A stretch of DNA of 64,000 nt from Antennarius striatus (taxonomy: Eukaryota > Chordata > Actinopteri > Lophiiformes > Antennariidae), in contig NC_090785.1 in the NCBI RefSeq assembly GCF_040054535.1, positions 11,551,001 to 11,615,000 of the forward strand, in the 5' to 3' direction. Positions 52,905 to 64,000 of this stretch are shown piece after piece. Under the pieces are notes generated by a model. It ran no database searches. It was not told the DNA's origin and saw nothing but the letters and a program-made list of their open reading frames with translations. How positions within the stretch are numbered: the stretch's first letter is position 1; each line of letters starts with the position of its first letter. Both the position numbers and the translations under genes were made by a program.

Positions 52905-53160
52905 CTAACATTTTGCAGCTTTTGCAGTTGAGCAATCAGCTGATATTAGCGACAAGCCTTTTCAGATTTCACCATGCAGCGAAGAAAGACCTGAGGATGT
53001 CCACTGGTGCCGTACCATTTAGATCACACATCAGAGCGAAAAGCAATGTTCTGGCATTTAAAGAAATGCTATCACAGAGAGGAATTACTCTGAGGGATGT
53101 TGTGTCCATTACCAATGATAGTGCTCCTGCCATAATAGAAGAAAAACAAACAGTGACTTG
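52905..53160 (+). pseudogene. Possible hAT-type transposase fragment
   Basis: The frame includes FRSHIRAKSNVLAFKEMLSQ then RGITLRDVVSITNDSAPAII. The last block resembles the LxxLVSITTDGAPAM motif of hAT/ZBED/GTF2IRD2-like transposase-derived proteins. Only a short piece is present, so this is a weak call. Confidence 0.35.
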
Positions 53161-54055
53161 AATGACAGAAGATAATCCAGACCTCTAATCATGACAATGT
53201 ATCTTGCACTAAGCATAAACTGTAGTACAGTGTAGAGGAAAATGAAAACCTCAACGAACCACGGCAATCTTCTCAAAAATGTTTGTTCTTGTTGACTGAT
53301 TAAAGTTTATGTAGAAAGTTTGAATTTTTTTGTTTTTTAACTTTTGAATGATTTTAAAAAGAGAGATAACCTATGTAAATGAGAGCAAGATGTGATATTT
53401 ACATCGTTTTTAAAAATAAGATGTTGGTGCATTCATTTTTAAGTTCAATGCAAACTCAGTGAGTCCTTTATGTACTTCTCCTCAAGATAAAGGTTTTAAT
53501 GGACTGAAAACGGTTATTTAAAATGCAAATTTAGGGATGGAGGATTAAATTGTAAGGTTATGTAAGTCTTTGATTTTTTTAAACACAATGTGAACTAAAC
53601 TGACTCTATCAACAGTAGCAAATGAGACAAACCTTGAGAGTGTGGATTGAGACATTTTACTTCTTCACACATAAAAAAGCATCTCTGCAGATTTTCTCAA
53701 AAATCACAAACATGCATACACTACAAGAACAGGAAATAATGTTTTAGTGGACACTACATGATTTCATGACGATTTCCATGTCCAAGAGAGCACAAGATGC
53801 TTCACAATGGGTTGTCAGCCTTTTTGTGAGAAGTTTCATTTTGCTTTGCAGCATTATCAGGATGTCTCTCCTACTGGACATAGGGCCAATTATCCAGATT
53901 TATACTCCAGAAAATGACACATATTATGGAAAGTAAAACTGGATCAGCTCATGCCTCACTTTTCACACAGAAAATCTAGGCTGAAGGTCAATAATGACCA
54001 AGTTCCAAGTCTGCTTTCCCCCTTTGAAGTAAAGCATGCTGAAATCAACAAGTCT
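53161..54055. other. Intergenic DNA, nothing recognised
   Basis: No supported gene or repeat. Confidence 0.5.
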
Positions 54056-54061
54056 CCTGAA

Positions 54062-54150
54062 GTAAGAAAGTACAAACCACACAGAAAGGATTCAAACGCG
54101 GAACCTTCATGCTGTTAGGCCAAAGCTCTACTCACTGTGCCATACTGCCA
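54062..54150 (-). repeat. Dispersed repeat family H, head fragment
   Basis: The reverse complement reads GGCAGTATGGCACAGTGAGT, then a diverged GGTTCCGCGTTTGAATCC and CTGTGTGGTTTG. It is similar to the family H head at 45725 and 60606 and is truncated after about 90 bp. Confidence 0.55.
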
Positions 54151-55985
54151 GTATTAAAATAAAAATATTATTACTGCTTAACAAACCCCATTTAGATGAT
54201 TGTAACTTGACCTTTGGATTTTAATTTTTTGCCTTTCTTACCTTGTTTATCCCCACTACTCTGACATTGTCTCTGGAGTACAAACGTTTCACTTTTGCTT
54301 CAACTCCAAGTTCCCTAAAGAATGTCCTGTTTTGGATGGTTTGAGATTGTGGAAATAAATTCAAGTCAAATTATCTTCACCACAATCCCACCAATCCCCA
54401 CTGTTCAAAACTCATTCGGGTCTGAATCTTTCATTGCTTCTCCTCTTAAACTCTGCTTGTAACTCATCACCCCCTACCAACTTCATCATTCTGTCAGACC
54501 CTCAGACACATGCTTTTGTAAGAAGTAAGCACCACCACTCATTGTTTGAGCGTCCTTCACAGGGGTTGAAGAATGATTTAAGTGCAGGTTATACTTGTTC
54601 AGATAAGTTCTCAGGTTTGATTGGTCCAGCAGGAGGCTAATATCTAGTTAATGTTAAAAAGTTGCTTGTTGGACTTTCTTCCACACAATCTAGAGTTCTT
54701 GGTTGAGCAAGACAATGGTGTCAAAAAAATCACAAGATCAGTTACAACCAGAGAGTGGAGTTGGACTGATGTCAACATTTTAAAAACATTTTGATATCAA
54801 GCCTACAGACATGTCATCGTGTTCCACCTTCACCTCATAATTGTAGATGTTGTAGTTAGAGTAGCATTTTTAGAAACTTAAATTGTTTTTTCTAACAACT
54901 ATCCATTTTGTCTAAGTCACATTATATACATTATTGTTCAGGTTATATGTCGCCAAAAATCAAGACATTGAATAGATAAACTTCCAGGAATATGATTTAG
55001 CATCCAGTCATGTTTTGTGTTGTTTGCATAGGCGTCCAATAATTAGACCAAAGATCACTTAAAGGTATGTATTCAAAAAAGATTTAGAAGACAGACTACC
55101 ATTATTGTACCTACTTTTAGCGTTATTGCTGTGGGATCAAGCTTTTGTAAGGTTGAGACTGTTTACACTGCATCGTCTTTATGTAAGTCAGTTATTATCC
55201 CATGTGGGCACCTAGTGTGTGGTTTGACAGTGTCTTGTTCTATGAATGGTAGATTAAACAGTAACCATTGTTCTCTGAGTGAGGAGGTTGTCTCTTGACC
55301 CAGTTACATATTTTATATGTACAGGGATTTGGTCCCAGCTGACAGATGATGTGGATAATTCTGTAGGACACGCCAGCTGTGCTGGCACACACACCATCCA
55401 TACAGGACACTGGTATGCATCATCACACCAGTGATTTTCTTAGATTGACAGTTGGTTAAGTGTGACCTGAATGTGAAGAGGTTGTCTCTTCAATAATAGA
55501 ACGATGGTTACAACAGCACCTACAGCACTTATTGTATCAAGACTATTTCTCCATGAACTTGCACATTCCATACTGATGGTTAAGAAAATACCGTAAAACC
55601 CTTGAGATGAAATCACCTCATAGCCCAAGAGATCCTCAGAACACAAGTGTATAGCAGCAAACAATACACAAGCCAAAGATATTACAAACAGAACTCTCCT
55701 AGTTTCCCTAACAGAGGCCTTTTCCACCAGAGCCTTATCAAGTTGGTGCCAGTGTTACTGTCCACCTTGCCCTTCCTTTGGTACTGTCAAAGACTGACCA
55801 CTTAAAGTCTATCCTTAAATAAAGACACAGGTGAACAGGTGATTCTGGGGTCTGGGTCTTTTTGCCTGCCATTATCATTGTTGAAAGGATGCCACTCAAA
55901 AAATGTTGTGCATGATCTTAACCAACTTCTGTGTAAGTTAAGGTCATGCATGCAAGTCATCCCTCCATTGTTGAGAATAATTCCA
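54151..55985. other. Intergenic DNA, nothing recognised
   Basis: AT-rich unique sequence. Short open frames here have no recognisable domains and no coherent splice structure. Confidence 0.5.
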
Positions 55986-55987
55986 CA

Positions 55988-56135
55988 CAGTATGATGCTG
56001 TATCTCTGCAGTGCATTGGCGTCGCGCCCGGAGTTTGGCCCAACTCACGCCCTAAACCAGCTTGGATAGGCACCAGCTCCCTGTGACCCGCGCAAGCGGA
56101 TGAAGCGGTCAGGAAAATGAATGAATGAATGAATG
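55988..56135 (+). repeat. Dispersed repeat family H, 3' part
   Basis: GCAGTGCATTGGCGTCGCGC, CCAGCTTGGATAGGCACCAG and a GAATGAATGAATG tail match the 3' half of family H. Confidence 0.65.
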
Positions 56136-57108
56136 ATGCTGTGTCTATACAGCACTTACGATACACAGTTTTGGTAAGTGTACACTGGAATCATCTGCTG
56201 ATTACGTGCCTTTATGAATAGGTATGATATCTTTGGAGTGTTTCTGTTCATGTTTTAATATTTGAGTTTGTGTGCTGGGCCCAGACTGTTCTTTTAAAAC
56301 CTTTAATCTGTAAAAATTCAATTGGAGGTTTTCCTATATGAATGGAATAAGTGAATGGCCAGATGTGGCACTACAATTCTTTTCTGTGTTCTGCTTGTCT
56401 CACATGTAAACACGGACGTTACCTCACCCGCGAAACAAGAGAGACTCCCCTTGGCCAATTAATCTCTGTTACCAGGCTTGAAAGAATCAACATGAAAGTG
56501 TGCCTTTGCCACATATCAACACAGTGCTTTGTGCTATTTTTATTACAGCGGTTTTTCACTGCTTGGTGTATAAACAGAGAGGTGCTACACAGAAGCATGC
56601 TTCTATTTCACTAGCGCCACATCACTGCAGGCAACAATAACACCAATTCATAACATGATTATTTCTCATTTTTTTGGGACTATGGCCATGAGCATACTCA
56701 ACAGTTTCCCATATATACAATTAACAATTCTGATCAAGACTGAAGGCACGTCAGATAGATTCTACAATACTAGATACAAGCTGGATTTGCCCTACATGCA
56801 GTCACCAATGGTCTGCACTATAGAAATGTGTATTATACCTTCACTGTGATCTACACCATGGTTTCCTCAATCAAGGTCTCACCGATATTCATACAAAGTC
56901 TGATATTCATGACACCAACCTGCATGTGGCAGAAAAATATGACAATATGATCTGAAATGTTTACTGATTTTTTACTTTCAGTCCTTCTCCTTCTGCTCAT
57001 AACATGTCCTACAGAATCATCTGTGTCCTCTGTCAGGTGGGAATGGAAACCCCGTAAAGTACATTTGGACCTTTCACGTGGACTTGTAACAGATTAAATA
57101 TCAACTGT

Positions 57109-57224
<116 letters not shown>

Positions 57225-57729
57225 CCATTTTCCCTTCATTATACATTCAGATGATGTGCTACGGTTTTAAACTAACATAAGATGTGTACCCCAATTTAGC
57301 TTCAAGTGTAATCCTTAATGTGAGTAGCATGAACACTAGGGGGCAGTAAATTATATTCTTTCATGCAGGACTTGCAGTGAGTAACAAGGGAGACATAAAA
57401 AATAAAGACAAATCTGTGAAAACTAAACAGATGTTTTTTCCTCTTCTTTCCCTTTTCAAATGAAGTCTCCTATGTAGCAACAAAGCCTCACAATGGTTTT
57501 CAAAGTCATGAATCTTACCACAGAAACACAGGCCTAAGATTATATACAGTATATGTATATATTTGAATTGAGTGTCAGGTTGTATGAATCTCTCCATTGA
57601 TCATTAGCACAAATTGATGAGCAGAGTTAACATCATGTGTATATTTGATTTTGCAGCATAATAACAGTCAGCTTACCTTAACTGTGGTGTCAGAGAAAGT
57701 GAAAATGCATATAACAGATAAGGATGGAT

Positions 57730-58045
57730 AGCATCTCTCTAGGGCAGACATTGGGTAGAGCTGTTGCCTTTTTTGTTGAGATTTGCATGTTCTCCTTATG
57801 CCTGCATGGGCTCTGTCTACACTCTCCAGTTTCTTCCCACCACCAAAAACATGCAACTTAAGTAAAATGGTTACTTGAAATTGACTGGTAGGTATGACTG
57901 TGAGTGTGAATGGGGATTTGTTTTTCTGTGTGGCCCTGTAATGACCTGGTGACTAACCCTGGCTGTAATGGCCCCGCTGTAGTCAGCTGAAATGGGCTCC
58001 AGCGTAAACCTGTGACCTGGAATTGGATAAGATGAAGATGAGATG
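57730..58045 (+). repeat. Dispersed repeat family H, diverged plus copy
   Basis: TTGCATGTTCTCCTTATGCC, CACCAAAAACATGCAACTTA and TGAAATGGGCTCCAGCG occur in family order. It ends in a GATGAAGATGAGATGA tail. Confidence 0.65.
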
Positions 58046-60600
58046 ATCACTGATCTTCTCATCTCCGAGAAAACATCTCTCTACCTACCAGCCAATTTCA
58101 TTTTGTTCTGACTCAAAAATTCAGTATGTCTTCTTCACTTCACAATTCCCCTACTTTTTCCATTTTCTTCTTTTGACAGGCTTTAGTATTTGGACACAAG
58201 CGTAATTTGTTCACTTTGACACAGACTCCACTCTTGCCTTCTCAAATTCTACTGCTGCTCTGACTTCTCTTTCTCCATCTTTACCTCTCCAATGTCTGAA
58301 AGCATTGCAGCATTGATCACAATAAGTTCGAAGGAAACCTCCTTTTTGTTTCACTTGAGGAGATGCAAATCATTTTGGACAGGAATGGCACTGTTGCCTA
58401 TAATCAAGTTTTCTTTCTTTTTTTCCACAATGCATTGAGGCAGAAACCTGCAGCAGAAAACAGCTCATTGGGAGGTGCACACACAGAAGCACACTACACA
58501 AAGAGATATCCTGTCCTGTTAACTGTTTCTTTGAGTAACACAGCAGGGTCAGGTTGCATTAAAGACACTAGAGTTGGACACACAACTGACATCAAAATTG
58601 ATACACAGTGAACAACACATTCAGAGGTGCAGAGAGTTTAGTGGTCAAGAGAGGTCCCCGTGAAGGGAGAAATTCACTTTTTCAGATAGAGAAGCAGTAA
58701 AAATGTTTAGATCACCCATCCATCCTTTACGCTGAGGTGTCAGCATCAAATATAAGTATGGTGCAGAGAAAAGTAGAGGGGGGATGAAATTGAGATGGAT
58801 TGAGCAATAAAGAGAGGGAGAAGAAAATGGGAAAAGTGAGAACGACTGGAACAGAGGGCAGTTCTGGGGATGTAATTTGCAGACCACTGTAGTGTAATAT
58901 ACTAATAGTACAGGTCTATTATGATTTTGTAGCAATGGTAGATAATGTTTGTAGAGAATTTATGATTTTGTTTTAGGTTTTTTTCTATTTGTGAACCCAT
59001 ATTTGTAACAGATGGTTAATTTTAACTAGATAGCGAGCTTGGTACCTCCCGAATCTGGCCAACAGCTGACACCTCATATTTTTTGTCAACCTTATTGCAT
59101 AGTCTCTCCTGTGGCAGGAATAGAATAATATTGGCTCCTATAATAGTGGGGAGCCCTTAGTTTACACATGCGATGCTCCACACAATGTACACATTCATTG
59201 AGTAAAATAAGAAAATAATACACGTACCTGTAAATCCGTCAGTTTTTTCACATTCAGTGTGTGGTGTTGTCAAAGAACAGTAGGTTAAAGCGTCACTTTC
59301 CAGACCTCATTTGTACAATGAAAAGGCTTTTGGTATTTTGCAACACAGATATATTAAGTAAATATATTAGAGAAAGAGCATTAGAATGTAAAAGTGGACC
59401 GACATAAGGATGCAGGGGAAAGTCATGAATGGATTGGATATGGACTGAGAAATGAGGCTGTGTGTTTTACAACTCAGGGCTACACATGGACCCAGGAGGA
59501 AACCATTAAACACAGGATCATGGCCTGGGAATTACCCTTCTGCCTTTCCCTCCTCAGTTTTTTGCTCCATCTTCCTCAGTCCTGTGTGTGTCGTCAAGTG
59601 TTGATTAACATGATTCAACAGGGAATGAAAACATACGAATAAAATATTTCTTACTCCCCTCCTATTTTTATCCACATCCACAGAGACTGCCAATAATTTG
59701 GGTCAAGTTGAAAGTTAGTTCCAGCATTTTTGACTATAGGCTACCTGTAAGAAAACTCACAACATGCTTGTTATTTCATATCTTTTATAATTTCTGTAGA
59801 GATGGAAACACGAACCCCACCCCCCAACAAATCATACACTGTCTATATCTTTAATAGAGAACAAAAAATTTAAGTGTTAAAAAAGTTTCCTATTTAAAAA
59901 AAAACAAAAACATGGTTATTGCTTCTCCATCAACCAAGTCTTTCATTTATTTTTGATAAAAATACTGAATGACAAATGAAAATATCTCACAAAGTCAAAA
60001 GGTTGATAGTTCTTCCTTACATTTTCCGTAATTGACAATAATGGTCAAAAAGCAGGATCTTTCAATGTGAAAAAAAGTACAACAATCCCTGCATCACACA
60101 TATCCACTCCAAAACTGAATTGCTTCATCCTTGCTTCCTGCCTGCCTTTGCACAAATTTTCAACAAAAAGTACTCTGTACATATTAGAGAAAAATTACCC
60201 CACAAAAAGAAAAAACAAAAAAACACCCATATCTGGCAGTGCTGAAGAAAGTGAAATTCCTGGATCCAACCCCTTTCTCTGGATCCGTTCCAACAAGTTG
60301 ATGGGTTCTTCCTTGCCACCTGTCCAACTCTCCATACAAACTATTACGAACATTTATTCAGCTTTTTTTTTTTTTTGTTATCCTCAAACTGGCCTAAAAA
60401 AATAAAAAAACAAAACGAAACAAAAACAAAACAACAAATTGACCACTGGGGGAAAATGTAGACACATAAATAATGCAATCTTACTAAACAGATAACAGAT
60501 CAGTACATTTCATCTGACTATCTTCCTCTGCAGGCCTTCTCCGGTGAAAGTAAATGCTTAGGACGTGGACTTTTGATCAGGAAGCGTCGGCTAAAAACAT
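58046..60600. other. Intergenic DNA, nothing recognised
   Basis: AT-rich, with T/A homopolymer runs near 59900 and 60365. No gene supported. Confidence 0.5.
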
Positions 60601-60604
60601 TTGA

Positions 60605-60980
60605 TGGGGCTTGGCATGGTGGCACAGTGAGTAGCGCTGTTACCTCACAGCAAGAAGGTTCTGGATTTGTGTCTTTTCTGTGAGGACTATATACTGTATA
60701 TTCAGCCAATGTCTGCATGGGTTCTTTCCTCCCACCTCCAAAAACATGCAATTTAGGTAAAATGAATGGTTCTAAATTTACCTTATGTGTGAGTGTATAC
60801 GTGAATGGTTGTCTTTCGAGTGTTTCCGCAATGCACTGGCAATGCGTCTGGGAGTGTATTCTGATTCCCACCTGTAGTCAGGTGGGACAGGCTCCAGCTG
60901 ACCTGTGACAAGCAAAGCAGAAGACGTGGCTACAGATGAGACAATTACTGTCCTTTCATCTACAAGAAAATGGATGGATG
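60605..60980 (+). repeat. Dispersed repeat family H, plus copy
   Basis: Head GGCTTGGCATGGTGGCACAG, middle CACCTCCAAAAACATGCAAT, late AGGTGGGACAGGCTCCAGC and a GGATGGATGG tail. Confidence 0.75.
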
Positions 60981-62715
60981 GACATTGATTGACGGGTTTC
61001 CTGGCATTCTTCCTTATCACCTACAGACATGTGCATTATTCACCCATCTATTATCCATCCATCCATTTTCTTGTATATGACAGTAAAAAATAAATAAATA
61101 AGAAATAATGATGAAATAAAATTATTTTCAAGTTTTTATTGATTTTCTTTTTGAATCCAATCAATGTCCAATGCCAGCTTTCCATTCCAACATTAAATAA
61201 GCTACTCTGTTTGGCTCATAAATTTAAGAAATCTGTTTCTAATGCCAATGTCTCACAAGCCATGAAACTCACGGCACATCACTGCATACAAATATACCAA
61301 TATGTGTGAGAACCAAAATAGAAAAGAAAAGAAAACCAGAGAGGCATCCTCTTCCTATTACAGACCCGTGGAGCAGTAAATGAAGGTAAACTGGTTAAAT
61401 ATCTGCTCTTTACAGCAGCATTCTATCTGGATGAACACTTATAGTGCTTTACAACACAAGTCAGTTTTTAATCATTCACGAACATTCAAATTGTGGCGAC
61501 ACGTTGGTTGTTCTGAGCTGAACTTTGTGGCAAACAGTTACACAGAGGAAGCAGTTGAAGAGACTCTGCTCTGTGAGGGAGACAATGACAAAGCTATTTA
61601 ACTTTTTTGTAGCACACATACAGTATATTATATTACATGAACAATACTACATAAGATGACAGTGAGTGGAAAAGGGATCGTTGGCAGCGAATATGATTGC
61701 CAGCAGCTTAGCAATACAATAAAGGTACTGTATATAAGAGGTGTGCTGATGAATATTATAAGTGAATCGTAATCTATGCAAGTTGCCTACACAGGTATGT
61801 AACTCACAAGGTGAAGGAAACATTAATCAAGGCCAGATTGGTTGACTATCTTCAATGAGCAGATGAGTTCAGTTATGCAGACACCCTTAAACATATTCAA
61901 GTCTACTGACAGTCTATTATTCACTGCAGCACAAACTTGATGCAATACAAAAAGGAGTGTGGACTACTTTAGAAGGTAATTTGGTCGTACAAATCTCATT
62001 TCAAGTAGATGAGTGGTAAGAAATTGTTTTTACTTGCTGGAGAAAAAGAAATCCAATTACACAATCCCTCCAAGAAGAATAATGAGAAGTGAGATGTGAA
62101 TTCTGCCTGGGAGGAGCTGCTGGTGTGTTTTATATACACAAGCAGGCTTTACACAAAATGCTTACAGCACATATCACTTCCAGAATTTCTCACTTTAATC
62201 TGTAATTTGTAGCCCATCACTTCATAATATTTCTTAATGATAGTTGTTGACAAGAGAATGCTGTTTACATTATATTGAACTGAAAGTAGGGAATGCAAAA
62301 TAGTTATTCACTGCTACTGCATCTCCCAAAATGCATCACATCATGCACAGTATGCAGAGGGTGTCTTTTCATTTGTTTGTGTTTGTATATTAGGAAGTAT
62401 CTGGAAACTTGTGTGAGATTTTTTGTGCATGAGTGCATGTATGTTTGTGAATGTGTGGGAGAACCCCAAAGGTACCAGTTTTATCATGCACAGATAAATT
62501 GCCATTACTGCTGAATTTGATTGAGTTGGACTGTTAGGCCTTTGTGAATATGAGCTCTACTGAGTTGAGTTGGGTTAAGCAAACATGCTCACACAGATGA
62601 TAGCATGTGTATTTTCTTGACATATATTTTACCTCTCCTCTACTTAACAATGGCTAATTGCATGAGGTCCATGTCACATATTAGCCATGCCTGTTTGCCT
62701 CAGTGTATTCCAAGT
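60981..62715. other. Intergenic DNA, nothing recognised
   Basis: AT-rich sequence without a supported exon, RNA gene or repeat family. Confidence 0.5.
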
Positions 62716-62716
62716 T

Positions 62717-63647
<931 letters not shown>

Positions 63648-63665
63648 TGCCCCAGCCATTTCATA

Positions 63666-63728
63666 GTGATCCCACTGTTGCAATTGCAACAGTGGGATCA
63701 CAGTTCAGAGTATTAAATCTCTGAACTG
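63666..63728. repeat. Perfect 36-bp palindrome with adjacent hairpin
   Basis: 63666-63701 is a perfect inverted repeat without spacer (arm GTGATCCCACTGTTGCAA). Arms CAGTTCAGAG (63701-63710) and CTCTGAACTG (63719-63728) with an 8-nt loop follow at once. Confidence 0.9.
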
Positions 63729-64000
63729 CATCCTTAATGTCCCTTCCTCCTTTCTGCTTGTAGGCAGTTCTATCCCTGAACTACCTCAACTGTAGTCAGA
63801 CACTTGCAACTGAAATAAATTGGTAGTGTTTTTAAAAGCAATTATGTGAATTCAATGGATTTCCCGGTAGCCTCTGAAATACAAAAGCACAGCATAAGTA
63901 TGTGATACACCTGCCCGCGAAGCAACACAAGACGATGAGTTGGTACACACTGAGAACAAGGATACATTATTATTATGGAAATTCAAACATTTTTAAATTT

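Overview
The window is vertebrate chromosomal DNA, almost certainly from a teleost fish. Three intron-containing protein genes can be assembled exon by exon with matching splice phases. They sit among long (CA)n, (GA)n, (TCTA)n and (ATT)n microsatellites, tRNA-derived SINEs, mariner/Tc1-like MITEs, and 5'-truncated LINE pieces that end in tails typical of fish LINEs. No bacterial, viral or CRISPR-like content was seen. I could not name the species.

Layout. (1) 1-6687: microsatellite-rich upstream DNA, then a GC-rich 5' region. (2) 6688-12769, plus strand: an fgf18 orthologue in five coding exons (210 aa), encoding a secreted FGF8-subfamily ligand. (3) 12770-16600: fgf18 3' UTR and intergenic DNA. 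(4) 18074-32791, minus strand: fbxw11 (beta-TrCP2) in twelve coding exons (527 aa) plus an inferred separate 3' UTR exon. It is tail-to-tail with fgf18, and its introns carry several transposon insertions. (5) 32792-34770: fbxw11 promoter side and etf1 3' UTR side. (6) 34771-40202, minus strand: etf1 (eRF1) in ten coding exons (443 aa), with a probable non-coding first exon near 40597. (7) 40750-64000: about 23 kb with no recognisable cellular gene, filled with repeats, relics of LINE and hAT-like coding sequence, and unique DNA that could include regulatory elements.

The genes do not form a pathway: fgf18 is a signalling ligand, fbxw11 is the substrate receptor of an SCF ubiquitin ligase, and etf1 is the translation release factor. 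fgf18 next to fbxw11 agrees with vertebrate synteny as I recall it.

I found no convincing new multi-gene system. The points most worth checking are a TG repeat plus NAGNAG acceptor at fgf18 exon 3, a LINE insertion with a perfect 15-bp target-site duplication in fbxw11, a mariner-like MITE about 29 nt from an fbxw11 splice donor, a second copy of that MITE split by a SINE, several long palindromes, an unnamed dispersed repeat family, and microsatellites that grew inside transposable elements.
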